A stretch of DNA of 23,995 bases from an uncultured Duncaniella sp. (GCA_910578615.1 CAJTRI010000005.1:115185-139179); one strand, 5' to 3'; shown: positions 8,105 to 16,730, counted from the stretch's first letter. The notes: a model not told the origin generated them from the letters alone. Numbers and translations: made by a program.

Positions 8105-8764
8105 TTACTTCTCGCCACGGACGAAGGCTGATATGCGCTCGGCATTTTTCTGTGCGGCTTCGCTCTCTTTCAGTGCGTTTTCGAGGCTGCGGAGGCGGGT
8201 CTTGGTGGCCGCGTTCTCATTTACGATGAAGAACGACTGTACTTCGTATGTCCCGTTTTTATTGTCTTTTATTATTGAAAAACTTTCGGTCATCTCCCCC
8301 TTTATGTCTTTCTGTATCTCGCTCTCGAAGGCTGAGTAGAAGTGTTCGAACTCGCTTTCGCTCATAGATCCGTCGGCGGTGACATCCGTGAGCATACGCC
8401 CGCGCATTTCACGGTATTCCTGCACGTAGGCTATCGCGGCATTGTTGGCTGCCATCTGCTTGCCGACGTTCTTGGAGCGGACTTTTGTGGCGATGCCTAC
8501 GAATTCGCGTGCATCGTCGCCGGCCTTGTCGAGTTTGTCATAGTGGGCCATAAGCATACTTTCGAGCGAACGTGAGGAGCCAAGAACCTTATAACCGTCT
8601 TTGGAGAGTTCCTTGATTTTGCGTTTGCTCTCCTTCTTGTTTTCTTTCAGTCGTTCTTTGCGCTCCTTTTCGGCGACCTTTGCAGCTTTTTTGTCATCAT
8701 CGGCCATGGCGGCTGATGGGAGGAGGAGGCACACGGCCACCAACATGAATAGAAGTTTTTTCAT
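8105..8764 (-). CDS. Small exported charged protein, function unknown
   Basis: 219 residues from ATG at 8764; a TTG three codons upstream is a poorer start. Residues 1-22 form a signal peptide ending SAAMA. Residues 23-55 are extremely rich in Lys, Glu and Arg and should form a helix or coiled coil. The remainder is mixed: an Ala-rich helix containing NNAAIAYVQEYREMRGRML, then a short strand segment GTYEVQSFFIV, then a second charged helix. The Ala-rich helix followed by a short beta segment is faintly reminiscent of LPP20/FlgT-like folds, but there is no lipobox and I would not assign the family. It lies 46 bases after the DUF4384-like gene and 73 bases before the transglutaminase-like gene, so it is probably co-transcribed with both. 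Confidence 0.75.
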   Translation of the reverse strand: MKKLLFMLVAVCLLLPSAAMADDDKKAAKVAEKERKERLKENKKESKRKIKELSKDGYKVLGSSRSLESMLMAHYDKLDKAGDDAREFVGIATKVRSKNVGKQMAANNAAIAYVQEYREMRGRMLTDVTADGSMSESEFEHFYSAFESEIQKDIKGEMTESFSIIKDNKNGTYEVQSFFIVNENAATKTRLRSLENALKESEAAQKNAERISAFVRGEK

Positions 8765-8810
8765 AATCTTCAATTTTTTTGTTGTTATATGGTAAGTTAG
8801 ATTGGTTTTC

Positions 8811-9680
8811 TTATTTTGTGATTTCGATATTCATAATCCTGACCCCCATTTTAGGGTCGTTCCTGCGTGATTTTGCCAGCCATCTGGCGAAGTCGTCTCG
8901 TGACAGGGAGCGCGGGATGTCGTCAGCTGTATGGTTGTCCAATGCGCGGGCGAAAGGCTTTGGAGAGAAGACCACGTAGACCGAGTTTCGCTCCATGTCA
9001 TCGGTGGTGAGCACCAGTTCGTCCACTCTTCCGTGAGCTTTGTCGGCTTTTTCAGGATCGAAGAAGACATATTCTCGTCCTCTCCTGACCTTCACATCGT
9101 CATCGGCCGTTTCCTGATAGGGGAGCAGGGAGTAGACGTTTTCCTTGTCATCGGCAAGGAAACAGGCCACGTATCCGTCTGAGGGGGCGCGGAAATAGAG
9201 GTACATGTCATCGCCCGAGCGGAAATGGGTGTCAGAATGACGGGTGGTGGTTCCGTTACGGAGGACGAGTGCCTCGAATTCGGCGGCCTCGTTTGAGATC
9301 TCCCTCGCCGTGCCGTTCACGGTACATTTCACCACATAGCAGCCATCGTCATCGAGGCTGTATTCATATGTAGGCTCTCCCGTGTCGGCTATCCATTCCC
9401 CTTTGACGGATGTCAGGCTCATGGATGAGAAGTAACTTGACTCATCGCGGTCGGTCATGGTCTCGCGTTGGTATGTGTCCTGGCTTATTATGGTTCCGAA
9501 CTCGCGGGCGAGGGCCTGTACCCTGGCTCCTTGGAGGGCCTGGATACGGCACTGTTCGCGCGAGTCGTTCTTGTCGCCGTAATAAGTGAACTCTCCACGG
9601 ATATTCTTTACGTCCGAGGCTGTTGCAACGATGGAAAACAGGAGGCAGAGCGGGACGATGAAGAAGCGGATATATACCAT
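8811..9680 (-). CDS. Exported FlgT/LPP20-like plus DUF4384-like protein
   Basis: 289 residues. Residues 1-21 form a signal peptide ending IVATA. Residues 25-128 have the pattern of the FlgT N-terminal/LPP20 fold: a first strand (GEFTYYG), a long Ala-containing helix (QALQGARVQALAREFG) and a closing strand with DGCYVVKCTVNG. Residues about 152-245 resemble DUF4384, with SGDDMYLYFRAPSDGYVACF, then VYSLLPY and finally SVYVVFSPKPF. DUF4384 domains are often found with caspase-fold or kinase partners in bacteria. The gene begins one base after the stop of the caspase gene (TAATATG), so translation of the two is probably coupled. The likely role is a periplasmic partner of the caspase protein; no catalytic residues are apparent. 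Confidence 0.7.
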   Translation of the reverse strand: MVYIRFFIVPLCLLFSIVATASDVKNIRGEFTYYGDKNDSREQCRIQALQGARVQALAREFGTIISQDTYQRETMTDRDESSYFSSMSLTSVKGEWIADTGEPTYEYSLDDDGCYVVKCTVNGTAREISNEAAEFEALVLRNGTTTRHSDTHFRSGDDMYLYFRAPSDGYVACFLADDKENVYSLLPYQETADDDVKVRRGREYVFFDPEKADKAHGRVDELVLTTDDMERNSVYVVFSPKPFARALDNHTADDIPRSLSRDDFARWLAKSRRNDPKMGVRIMNIEITK

Positions 9681-9681
9681 A

Positions 9682-12360
9682 TTAGTTTACAAGTTTCTTT
9701 TTGTGCCAGATTTGCGACATTTCGCCCGAAGTGTTGACCTGAGGGGTCTGCGGCTTGGCATTGATGATGGTTGACTGGCGTTTGACGTTTTCAGTGACAT
9801 ATTCCGAAAGGTCTTTCAGGCTTACGTTGCCTTTCGTCTCTTGGAGCTTTTTCAACAGGTAATATGTGAATAGTCCGTGGTTCTTTTCCTTGTAGGGGAG
9901 CGCGGTTTCCTGTGCGGAGGCGGCTGTAAGGGAGAACATATTGCCCTGAGGGGCTGCATCCTTGTGTTTTATGGCTACTCCGCGTGTCTTGTTGAGCATG
10001 CTTCCGTCACGCTGTCCGCCGCTGAAACATGCGTCCATGAACACCATTACGGATGACGCGCCCATCGATCCGAGGTCGGCGTAGAGCTTGTCGACTTTAA
10101 GGCATGTCTCAGGAACGAGCGCGTCACCGTCGGTAGGCAGCAGTAGGGCGCTCTTGGTGGCGTCATCCGGCAGACCGTGGCCAGCATAATAGAAGATTAC
10201 GTCGGCTTTGCCGTCCATGGCACTGACTATGTTGCGTATGTCGGCGAACGCGCGGTTCATCTGTCCGAACGTGGCATTCCGGTAGATGCGTATGTTCTCT
10301 TTGGGGAGGCCGAGTGTCAGGTTGCAATAACGGCTGAAAGTCTCTCCGTCGTTAAGAGCCGATTCCACGTGTGGGACAGTGGAGTATTTCTCATTGGCTA
10401 TGATTACCGCGAATGTCGATGAGTTTACCCTTCCTGTCGACGGGATGTTGCGGTCAACGTCGCTTTGGGCCGTGATGATTTTCTCCTCACGGTTTATGTG
10501 GGCTATATTTTCCGGGATGCCGGTATTATGGTCGTTTGCACATTTGAGGATCTTATCGAAGTCTATTGTCACGTGGGTCTGTGCATACTCCTTTTTCTTG
10601 GAGTTGTCAAAGGTATAGCTTTTACCGTAGGAGGTCACGAAGGTTATTCCGGCTATGTAGACGTTGTTTTCGTTGATGTAGTAGCTCGGGTTGTGTATTT
10701 TCATGGTCTCCCAGTTGGCTTTGAAGATTTCCGCCTCGCCGTTGGCAAGGGGGACGGGGAGAAATATCGGGCCGTAGTTTGACTCTATTAGATATATTTC
10801 GGAGCCGGCATCGTAGGGTTTCAGCCTGAAGTCGGCAGGACGCAACTGGCGGGTGTAGAGTGTGAGATACTCTTTCTCGGCATCCTTTAAGAGACGGTCA
10901 TATTCGCTGCGGATAGTGTTATCGTTGACACGTGACGAGTATGTGTCATCTTTCTCAAACTCTCCCTTGCCGACCCACTTTGTAAGGCGTTTCTCGATAT
11001 AGCTCTTTGCGAAGTCTGAATATATGGGGGCTTCTCCCACGGCGGAGGGATTCTCTGATCCCGAGGCGAGGAAGTTGGGGGCATTGCGGTCGTTGAAAGT
11101 GACCTCGGACGGCAGGCTCTTCTCTTCGACAGGGGTCTGTCCGAGAGCCTTGATGCGGGTGTTGACCCCTTCGAACTTCTCCATGTTGCCAAGACATCCG
11201 TAACTGACGGCAAGGGCTTTGAGATATTTCATAGATAGGGGGTCGTTGGCAAGCACCTCTTCCAGTTTTAGCGTTGCGGCCTCGAAATATGAGTCACATT
11301 GCCGTCGATACTTTTTCTGCTCCTTCTCATCGGTCTCGAAGATGACCTTGTTGTAATAGTTGACCCCCATGTTGTAGTAGCACAGGGCCATGCGCTTGGC
11401 TATCCCGAGGTTGTTGGGCTTGATACCGTCAAGGACGGAGTAGGTATCGAGGGCCTGCTGGTATTCCCTGCGGTCTTCCTGCAATTTGGCCTGTATCATG
11501 AGAAGCTGCTCGTCGCCGGGACGGAAATATAGAGCCTTGTCGAGGAATCCCTGCAACATCTCTGCCCGTCCTCCGTCCATACACGCCTGCATGGCTATGA
11601 GGAGATAGTTGTATTCTGACGGATACTTTTCCTGTGCCTCGGTCATGGCTGTTATGGCGCGTCCGTACTCTCCTGTATTGAGACATGCCTGTCCGAGGAA
11701 GATATATATCTTCTCCAGCGAACGGGTCTCGCCGGTAGACAGGTATTCGTCGAAATAGCTTATGGCGCGCGAATATTCCTTGGCATTGTAGGCAGAGGAT
11801 GCCGCACAATAGACGATGGCGGGATAGGCCGAGGCATTTCCGGGGAATGTCTCACCTTTGAAGGTGTCCATACGGCGTGTGTCCACCACGGCGCGGGCAA
11901 ATGCGTTCATCTTTTCGCTGTCATTGATTCCCGAATAGAAGAAGGCTCCTTCGAGAAGGTCGCGGTTTATGTCGCGGAGCATGTTCTTGCATCGGTCTTG
12001 GTCTGATGGACTGTCCTTTGCGAGTTCGAAACCTTTGAGGGCTGTCTCATAGCAGTTCATGGCGGTTGGATAGATGGCGCTTTCTTCCTCACCCTCCGTT
12101 TTCTGCCATTTCAGATGTTTGTAAAGTGTGGTGGCGCGGTCTATCGTGGCCAGCATCTCGGCATGGCGCAGGGAGTCGGCATTGACGAGCGGCCCCGGGT
12201 TCATCATCCCTTCCGAAGGGTCAAGGAGCCCGCCGCCCATCATCCCGGAATCGTTTACGAGCGAGGGCGCGGACTCTCCGGCGGAGAGGGCTGTGTCGGC
12301 CATGATCGCCCCGCCGGAGAGTAAGGTTGTGATTAGTGTTAAGGTAACGGTTTGTTTCAT
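9682..12360 (-). CDS. Exported TPR-caspase (peptidase C14 family) protein
   Basis: 892 residues. Residues 1-21 look like a signal peptide ending GAIMA. From about 95 to 400 there are TPR-like helical pairs, for example AKEYSRAISYFDEYL, TGEYGRAITAMTEAQEKYP and RREYQQALDTYSVLDGIKP. Residues about 455-590 form a module shared with the upstream propeller protein (IFLPVP at 532-537). Residues 648-890 are a caspase-fold domain: first strand FAVIIANEKY, catalytic His in YYAGHG (H728) and catalytic Cys in DACFSG (C778). Asp776 just before the Cys is the position that in metacaspases helps select basic P1 residues, so Arg/Lys cleavage is the guess. The signal peptide places the protease outside the cytoplasm, unlike most bacterial caspase homologues described in defence. 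Central gene of the cluster. Confidence 0.88.
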   Translation of the reverse strand: MKQTVTLTLITTLLSGGAIMADTALSAGESAPSLVNDSGMMGGGLLDPSEGMMNPGPLVNADSLRHAEMLATIDRATTLYKHLKWQKTEGEEESAIYPTAMNCYETALKGFELAKDSPSDQDRCKNMLRDINRDLLEGAFFYSGINDSEKMNAFARAVVDTRRMDTFKGETFPGNASAYPAIVYCAASSAYNAKEYSRAISYFDEYLSTGETRSLEKIYIFLGQACLNTGEYGRAITAMTEAQEKYPSEYNYLLIAMQACMDGGRAEMLQGFLDKALYFRPGDEQLLMIQAKLQEDRREYQQALDTYSVLDGIKPNNLGIAKRMALCYYNMGVNYYNKVIFETDEKEQKKYRRQCDSYFEAATLKLEEVLANDPLSMKYLKALAVSYGCLGNMEKFEGVNTRIKALGQTPVEEKSLPSEVTFNDRNAPNFLASGSENPSAVGEAPIYSDFAKSYIEKRLTKWVGKGEFEKDDTYSSRVNDNTIRSEYDRLLKDAEKEYLTLYTRQLRPADFRLKPYDAGSEIYLIESNYGPIFLPVPLANGEAEIFKANWETMKIHNPSYYINENNVYIAGITFVTSYGKSYTFDNSKKKEYAQTHVTIDFDKILKCANDHNTGIPENIAHINREEKIITAQSDVDRNIPSTGRVNSSTFAVIIANEKYSTVPHVESALNDGETFSRYCNLTLGLPKENIRIYRNATFGQMNRAFADIRNIVSAMDGKADVIFYYAGHGLPDDATKSALLLPTDGDALVPETCLKVDKLYADLGSMGASSVMVFMDACFSGGQRDGSMLNKTRGVAIKHKDAAPQGNMFSLTAASAQETALPYKEKNHGLFTYYLLKKLQETKGNVSLKDLSEYVTENVKRQSTIINAKPQTPQVNTSGEMSQIWHKKKLVN

Positions 12361-12383
12361 ATCTTTTTGTCAGACGTTTTCAC

Positions 12384-14492
12384 TTAGAATGCGTCCACAA
12401 AGGTAAACTCTGTGGTGATGCGGCGGAACTGTCCTCCTTTCTCTTCGGCAACATCGATGAAGAAGTCATGGCGGGAGTTCATGTTGCTGAGATTTGCCAC
12501 GTTCTTTTCAAGATAGTCCTTGACGCCCATGGCACGCATGAACGCGAGTTGCTCGTTCTGTTTGATGCCTTCGCAGGTATTTACGCTGATGTTCGTAAGC
12601 TGGCTGTTCTTGTAGACCGGCTCGTTTTCGAAGTCTCCGTATGTGCCGTCATAGGGGATCCCACGGACTATGGGTGATGCGTCGGCAGTGCCATAGATCT
12701 TCATGTGGAGCTGCTTTCCTGTCTTTATGTATTGGGCGAAGTCGTTTTCAAAGGCTTCTTTCACAATGGAGAGCATCGATGAGGCGGCGCCGGACTCGGC
12801 CACGTGGTATTTGCCGGGAGCGAAGTCCTCGGTTACCGAGAACTCGGGGTCTACCTCATAGGAGAATTTCACGATATAGTTGAGAATCTTGTCTCCGGCG
12901 GCGTTATATGCGGCTTCCACACGGGAGTCTACGGTGATGTTTGTATGGTCGGAAATGACATTGCGTTTCTTGGCTTCATCGAATACCTTACGGCGGATTT
13001 CTTGGAGTTTCATCTCCTCCATCTGTTGCTGCTGGATTATTTCGAGCGATACCACGTTGTCGTCACCGTCCATGAAGTTGAGGGGGACGCGGTCAAGATT
13101 GTCATAGATATAGGTCTGGCCGTTTTCCGAGTTGTATACCTTGGCATAGATAAGCTCGAAGTTGTCATCTGCCATGACTCCATACTTTGCATCGCTGAAA
13201 TTCAGGGATTTTGCAGTTTTGAAGGCGCCGAGATCGGCTTCCGGCACAGGCAGGAATATCGATGGCATGTTGTCGAAGTCTATGGCCAGTATTCCGTTAC
13301 CACGGTCGTATTTTCCGAGAGCCACTTGGGCGGCGGCTACGGGGTCGCCGGCGAGATTGGTTGAGATTTCCTCCTCGAAAAGCTTCCTCATTTGTGCGCG
13401 AGACTCGTCGGTAACACGGGCGCGGTAGTCTTCCATGGTTTCGCCAGGCATCATTTTGAGCCATTCGTTCATGCGCTCGTTGACTTGGTCGGCTATGAGT
13501 TTGCCGTAATATGGTTCGAGCTTGGTCATGCGCCGGGCGTTGACGTTGTTGTAGGAGGTGAAGGCCATTATAGTGTTGTTGCGGGTGTCCGAGAGGAATG
13601 TCAGGTAAGTGACATCACCTTCGTCGATTTTAACAAAGTCCACGTCGTTGTCCTTCACGAGGTTGATTACGGCTATGATTTCGGGGGATGTGGCGACCGA
13701 TATATATTTACCGTCAAGATTATAGTCGCAGGAGATTCCCTGTCCGAGGTCATCAATGGTTTTCTTGATGATGAAGTTGCGTGTGTCGTAAATATTAAGG
13801 ACTCCGTCGGCTGTCAGGACGGCCAGCTCGGTGTTGTCGCGGTTGAATGCCATGGAGTTTACCTTGACGCCGAAGTCCCACGTTTTTCGTATGCTTTTGT
13901 CCGCATAGTTAAGCACTGCCACGCGGCAACTGTCGCTGATGGCCAGAAAGTAGGCATTGTTGCTGAACAGCATCTTGTTGGTCTCGAACGGTAGATCCAT
14001 GCGGTCAACGACCTCATATTTCTTTGTCTCGATGATGTTAAGTCCTGTTGATGAGGCTATGACTATATTGCGGGCATCCGGGGTGAAGGTTGCCGCCGTG
14101 GGGTTGCCTATTTTCTTATTCTTGAATTTGTGTATGATGTTGTCGGCAGTACCGAAATCATATATTATAGCAGTGTTCTCTTTCTTTCCTTTTACAACGG
14201 TGACATAATGGGAACATGAGGGGGAGAGTTCCACGTATTTGATTTGATTCTTGTCTATATCGAAGTAAGGTGTACCTTGTATTGTTGAGACTTTGTTGTC
14301 AAACACGGAGAAGAACGCGCTTGAATATTTTAGCAACTTTTTAGGTGTCTTCTTCTGTGGGAAAGAATAGCTGATCTTAGGTTGTCTTGCTTCTGTTCCG
14401 GAGGTCTCGTTGGCAGTGGCGGTCATGATCCCGGCACCTGTCAGTGCGGTGCAGATCGTGAGCCTGGCCATGGATTGGAATGTGGGTTTCAT
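12384..14492 (-). CDS. Exported WD40-like propeller protein with OmpA-like C-terminus
   Basis: 702 residues. Residues 1-27 form a signal peptide ending TATA. Residues about 75-320 consist of beta-propeller blades of WD40/YVTN type, e.g. AATFTPDARNIVIASSTGLNI and SMAFNRDNTELAVLTADGVLNIYD. Residues about 343-465 form the module shared with the caspase protein (IFLPVP at 412-417). Residues about 590-700 resemble a divergent OmpA-like peptidoglycan-binding domain: KIYGTADASPI near the start, then NEQLAFMRAMGVKDYL, which mimics the N-x-x-LS-x-x-RA-x-x-V-x-x-YL motif, and RRITTEFTFV at the end. The probable role is a periplasmic scaffold that may touch peptidoglycan. The stop is 23 bases before the caspase gene, so they are co-transcribed. 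The OmpA assignment is weaker than the propeller. Confidence 0.75.
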   Translation of the reverse strand: MKPTFQSMARLTICTALTGAGIMTATANETSGTEARQPKISYSFPQKKTPKKLLKYSSAFFSVFDNKVSTIQGTPYFDIDKNQIKYVELSPSCSHYVTVVKGKKENTAIIYDFGTADNIIHKFKNKKIGNPTAATFTPDARNIVIASSTGLNIIETKKYEVVDRMDLPFETNKMLFSNNAYFLAISDSCRVAVLNYADKSIRKTWDFGVKVNSMAFNRDNTELAVLTADGVLNIYDTRNFIIKKTIDDLGQGISCDYNLDGKYISVATSPEIIAVINLVKDNDVDFVKIDEGDVTYLTFLSDTRNNTIMAFTSYNNVNARRMTKLEPYYGKLIADQVNERMNEWLKMMPGETMEDYRARVTDESRAQMRKLFEEEISTNLAGDPVAAAQVALGKYDRGNGILAIDFDNMPSIFLPVPEADLGAFKTAKSLNFSDAKYGVMADDNFELIYAKVYNSENGQTYIYDNLDRVPLNFMDGDDNVVSLEIIQQQQMEEMKLQEIRRKVFDEAKKRNVISDHTNITVDSRVEAAYNAAGDKILNYIVKFSYEVDPEFSVTEDFAPGKYHVAESGAASSMLSIVKEAFENDFAQYIKTGKQLHMKIYGTADASPIVRGIPYDGTYGDFENEPVYKNSQLTNISVNTCEGIKQNEQLAFMRAMGVKDYLEKNVANLSNMNSRHDFFIDVAEEKGGQFRRITTEFTFVDAF

Positions 14493-14561
14493 TGCTTCTA
14501 TGTGATTAATTGTTATTGCAAGGATAGGGGGTATGTGTGGATTTAAGGTTTTTCAGGTTTG

Positions 14562-15398
14562 TCAGTCAAGCAGCTTCATATATACCGGTAGGTCTGTATC
14601 GGGGGCGGGGAGGGACTCCCTTTTCATCATATCCCCGACATCTTTAAGCAGACTGTTAAGGTTGAAGGGCACCGGCACTATGAGTACTATGTGGCGATAG
14701 CCGGGTTCGGGATTCGAAAATTGTTCGCGGGTGACAGATTGGTTGTTACCGAGCATATAGTTGCCTATCGGCTGTCCAAGCTCGGATACTTCCAGCCTCG
14801 CTGTTCCGGGGCTGATTCTGAATATGTTGAAATATACGGGATAGTCGGAAACATTGTCTATTCTCACCTTCATGCCGGTGGCGGTATCGCTTGTTATGTT
14901 TGCCGGCATGGGTGCGGGTGAGGAGAAGTCATATGAGCGGATGGCGCCGGCAACTCTTTCACACAGCTTCTCGGCCGTGAGGTTCATGGCTGCCACGGCA
15001 GGGTCGAGGGCGGTGGTGGAGCGCATCACCATCCCGGTCTCGTTGTAGACCTGACGCTTGTTCTTCCTTCCCGTCATGCCATGGAGGTTGCCGTGGATGG
15101 CGCCTGCATTGTCGGTTGCCTGCATCTCGGCATTGGTCATAATCTTGACAATGTTGAGGCGCCCGGTCTGTGTGGAACGGAATAGTTTGTGGCTCGAAGT
15201 GTTTAATAGTTCCACGAAGCCTCCGTCTGGTATGTTCAGAATATCGGCGCCGGAGAGCTTCATCTCCTTGCTGACGGGGGATGACGTTCCGCCTTTCTCG
15301 ATGAGCACTTGTCCTCCGAAGTCTCGAAGGATATATTGTGCCGTTGCGGAAAATACCGTAAGAATGATAAAAAGTATTAATGCCAGTGACTTTTTCAT
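14562..15398 (-). CDS. Exported FecR-like protein
   Basis: 278 residues with a clear signal peptide (1-20, ending FSATA). Residues about 24-88 are beta-rich and follow the FecR pattern: GGQVLIEKGG, then a threshold-type turn (KLSGADILNIPDGG), then strands FVELLNTSSHKLF and LNIVKI. Residues about 165-255 form a second beta domain (GMKVRIDNVSDYPVYFNIF to HIVLIVPVPF) that loosely resembles DUF4384. The gene overlaps the CHASE2 gene by 4 bases (ATGA). FecR-like and CHASE2 domains are known to be neighbours in bacteria, and the pair probably works as a periplasmic sensing complex. It lacks the N-terminal anti-sigma and transmembrane parts of the true FecR regulator, so it is not a classic iron-citrate regulator. 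Confidence 0.65.
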   Translation of the reverse strand: MKKSLALILFIILTVFSATAQYILRDFGGQVLIEKGGTSSPVSKEMKLSGADILNIPDGGFVELLNTSSHKLFRSTQTGRLNIVKIMTNAEMQATDNAGAIHGNLHGMTGRKNKRQVYNETGMVMRSTTALDPAVAAMNLTAEKLCERVAGAIRSYDFSSPAPMPANITSDTATGMKVRIDNVSDYPVYFNIFRISPGTARLEVSELGQPIGNYMLGNNQSVTREQFSNPEPGYRHIVLIVPVPFNLNSLLKDVGDMMKRESLPAPDTDLPVYMKLLD

Positions 15399-16561
15399 CG
15401 CGATGTGTTGATTTTTAGCTTAAAGGTTCGGATTTTTGCCATTTTTCCTTTCATCCATCCGAGACATCCCTCGGTTCCGACCCAGAAGTCATTGGCCAGA
15501 AGTCCGAAAGTGATCATTAACAACGAGTAGGAGAAATTGACAATTATATTGAAGTCTATAAACAGGTCATAGCCGTAGCGGATGGTGATGTATAGAAGTA
15601 TGATCTGGAACACTCTCATGCTCATAGACTTGATCGAAACAGGTATGAACATGCTCATGGCCACTACCGAGAAGCATGATACGAAGGCTATGGCCCAGTT
15701 CCACCACTTGTTGAGTTTGAAGAAGTATTCTTCTGACAGGATGGTCGAGAGGGCGTGGGCATGTATCATCACACCTGTCATGGCGGATTTCACTGGGGTG
15801 GTGTGCATGTCCTCCGTCTGGCTTAGAGAGCCGAGGAGCACTATCTTGTCTCTGAGCCTGTCGGCATTGTCTGGAAGTTCTTCCGGGAGATATGTGGTAT
15901 ATGTGCGCGAGCAGAAGTTTATCACCTCTTCGCGGTTTCCTCTCTGTCTCAGGTGCTCCACTTGGAGCGGGGCGGCTATTTCGGCCAGAGCGAGAGCGAA
16001 TGACGGGACTGTGTCTGATGCACATGGAAATTCCACCCTGAAATCGCGTATAGTCCTGTCACTCTCGGTTGTAGGGAAGTTCGTGGCTCCCGCAGCGGTC
16101 AATGGGGAGAGACTGTCTGCCAGAAATGACCGATGGTCTATGGCAAAGCGCTGTATGTCGGTCGTGTCTGGTTTCACGGACAGGGCCATGACAAGGTTGG
16201 GACATCCGCGCAGCGCATTTATGAGCCGGCTGTCATCCTCATGAGGCTTTCCGAATAGAATGTCTACTCCAACCGCGCGAGGCTCGCAGACTGAGACGAT
16301 TTCCAATATTCCGGCTATATCGTCGCGGTCGCAGGCGCCTATATCCACTATCACTACGTCATGGTCAAGGACGCGCACGGCTCTTTTGTCGGCCACATGG
16401 CAATAAAAGTCGGTGATTGTGAAGTCGCTACGTCCGGGAGTGGAAATCATGGTCGCGGCAGAAAATGTCAGAGGTGAAAGTAACACCTGTGACAAAAGGA
16501 AGGCGAGGATGGTGATACCCAGAGCTTTCAGGTATTTTATGTTTTTCTGGTCAATCTTCAT
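15395..16561 (-). CDS. CHASE2 domain membrane protein, no output domain
   Basis: 388 residues. A first membrane helix at about 13-33 is followed by an extracytoplasmic CHASE2 domain at about 60-285. Family-like elements are VVIVDIGACDRDDIAGILEIV, PRAVGVDILFGKP, the ANFPTTESD-type strand (GATNFPTTESDRTIRDFRV), and KIVLLGSLSQTEDMHTTP with GVMIHAHALSTIL. Three more membrane helices follow (about 288-308, 317-335 and 337-357), then a short basic tail of about 28 residues. CHASE2 is normally an extracellular sensor fused to a cyclase, kinase or GGDEF domain. Here the protein ends after the helices, so any signal must pass to partner proteins. First gene of the cluster; ATG at 16561 follows a leader of about 155 bases. 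Confidence 0.85.
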   Translation of the reverse strand: MKIDQKNIKYLKALGITILAFLLSQVLLSPLTFSAATMISTPGRSDFTITDFYCHVADKRAVRVLDHDVVIVDIGACDRDDIAGILEIVSVCEPRAVGVDILFGKPHEDDSRLINALRGCPNLVMALSVKPDTTDIQRFAIDHRSFLADSLSPLTAAGATNFPTTESDRTIRDFRVEFPCASDTVPSFALALAEIAAPLQVEHLRQRGNREEVINFCSRTYTTYLPEELPDNADRLRDKIVLLGSLSQTEDMHTTPVKSAMTGVMIHAHALSTILSEEYFFKLNKWWNWAIAFVSCFSVVAMSMFIPVSIKSMSMRVFQIILLYITIRYGYDLFIDFNIIVNFSYSLLMITFGLLANDFWVGTEGCLGWMKGKMAKIRTFKLKINTSR

Positions 16562-16722
16562 GGCGACGTTAGGTTCCTGACGTGTTAGGACAGGCGACTG
16601 ACTGAGTGCGATACGAGGGGACGATGAGTAGTGAGACTGAGGTTAAAGTTTCTGAATGCTCCTTATAATATATTAAGGTGTCAGATAGGTTTCACTGCGT
16701 CATGGTCATGGTTTTACATCCG

Positions 16723-16730
16723 CAAAGATA
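16723..16730 (-). promoter_or_regulatory. Probable -7 box of the CHASE2-caspase operon
   Basis: TATCTTTG on the minus strand matches the Bacteroidetes -7 box TAnnTTTG exactly. At the -33 position there is no perfect TTTG, only TTTA at about 22 bases and TTTG at 11 bases, so the promoter is probably weak or needs an activator. It would start transcripts near 16716, 155 bases before the CHASE2 ATG. Confidence 0.55.

Noticed and set aside
12384..14492. Propeller protein as a TolB homologue
   Set aside because: No Tol-Pal genes nearby, the order of domains differs, and the OmpA-like part is fused at the C-terminus.
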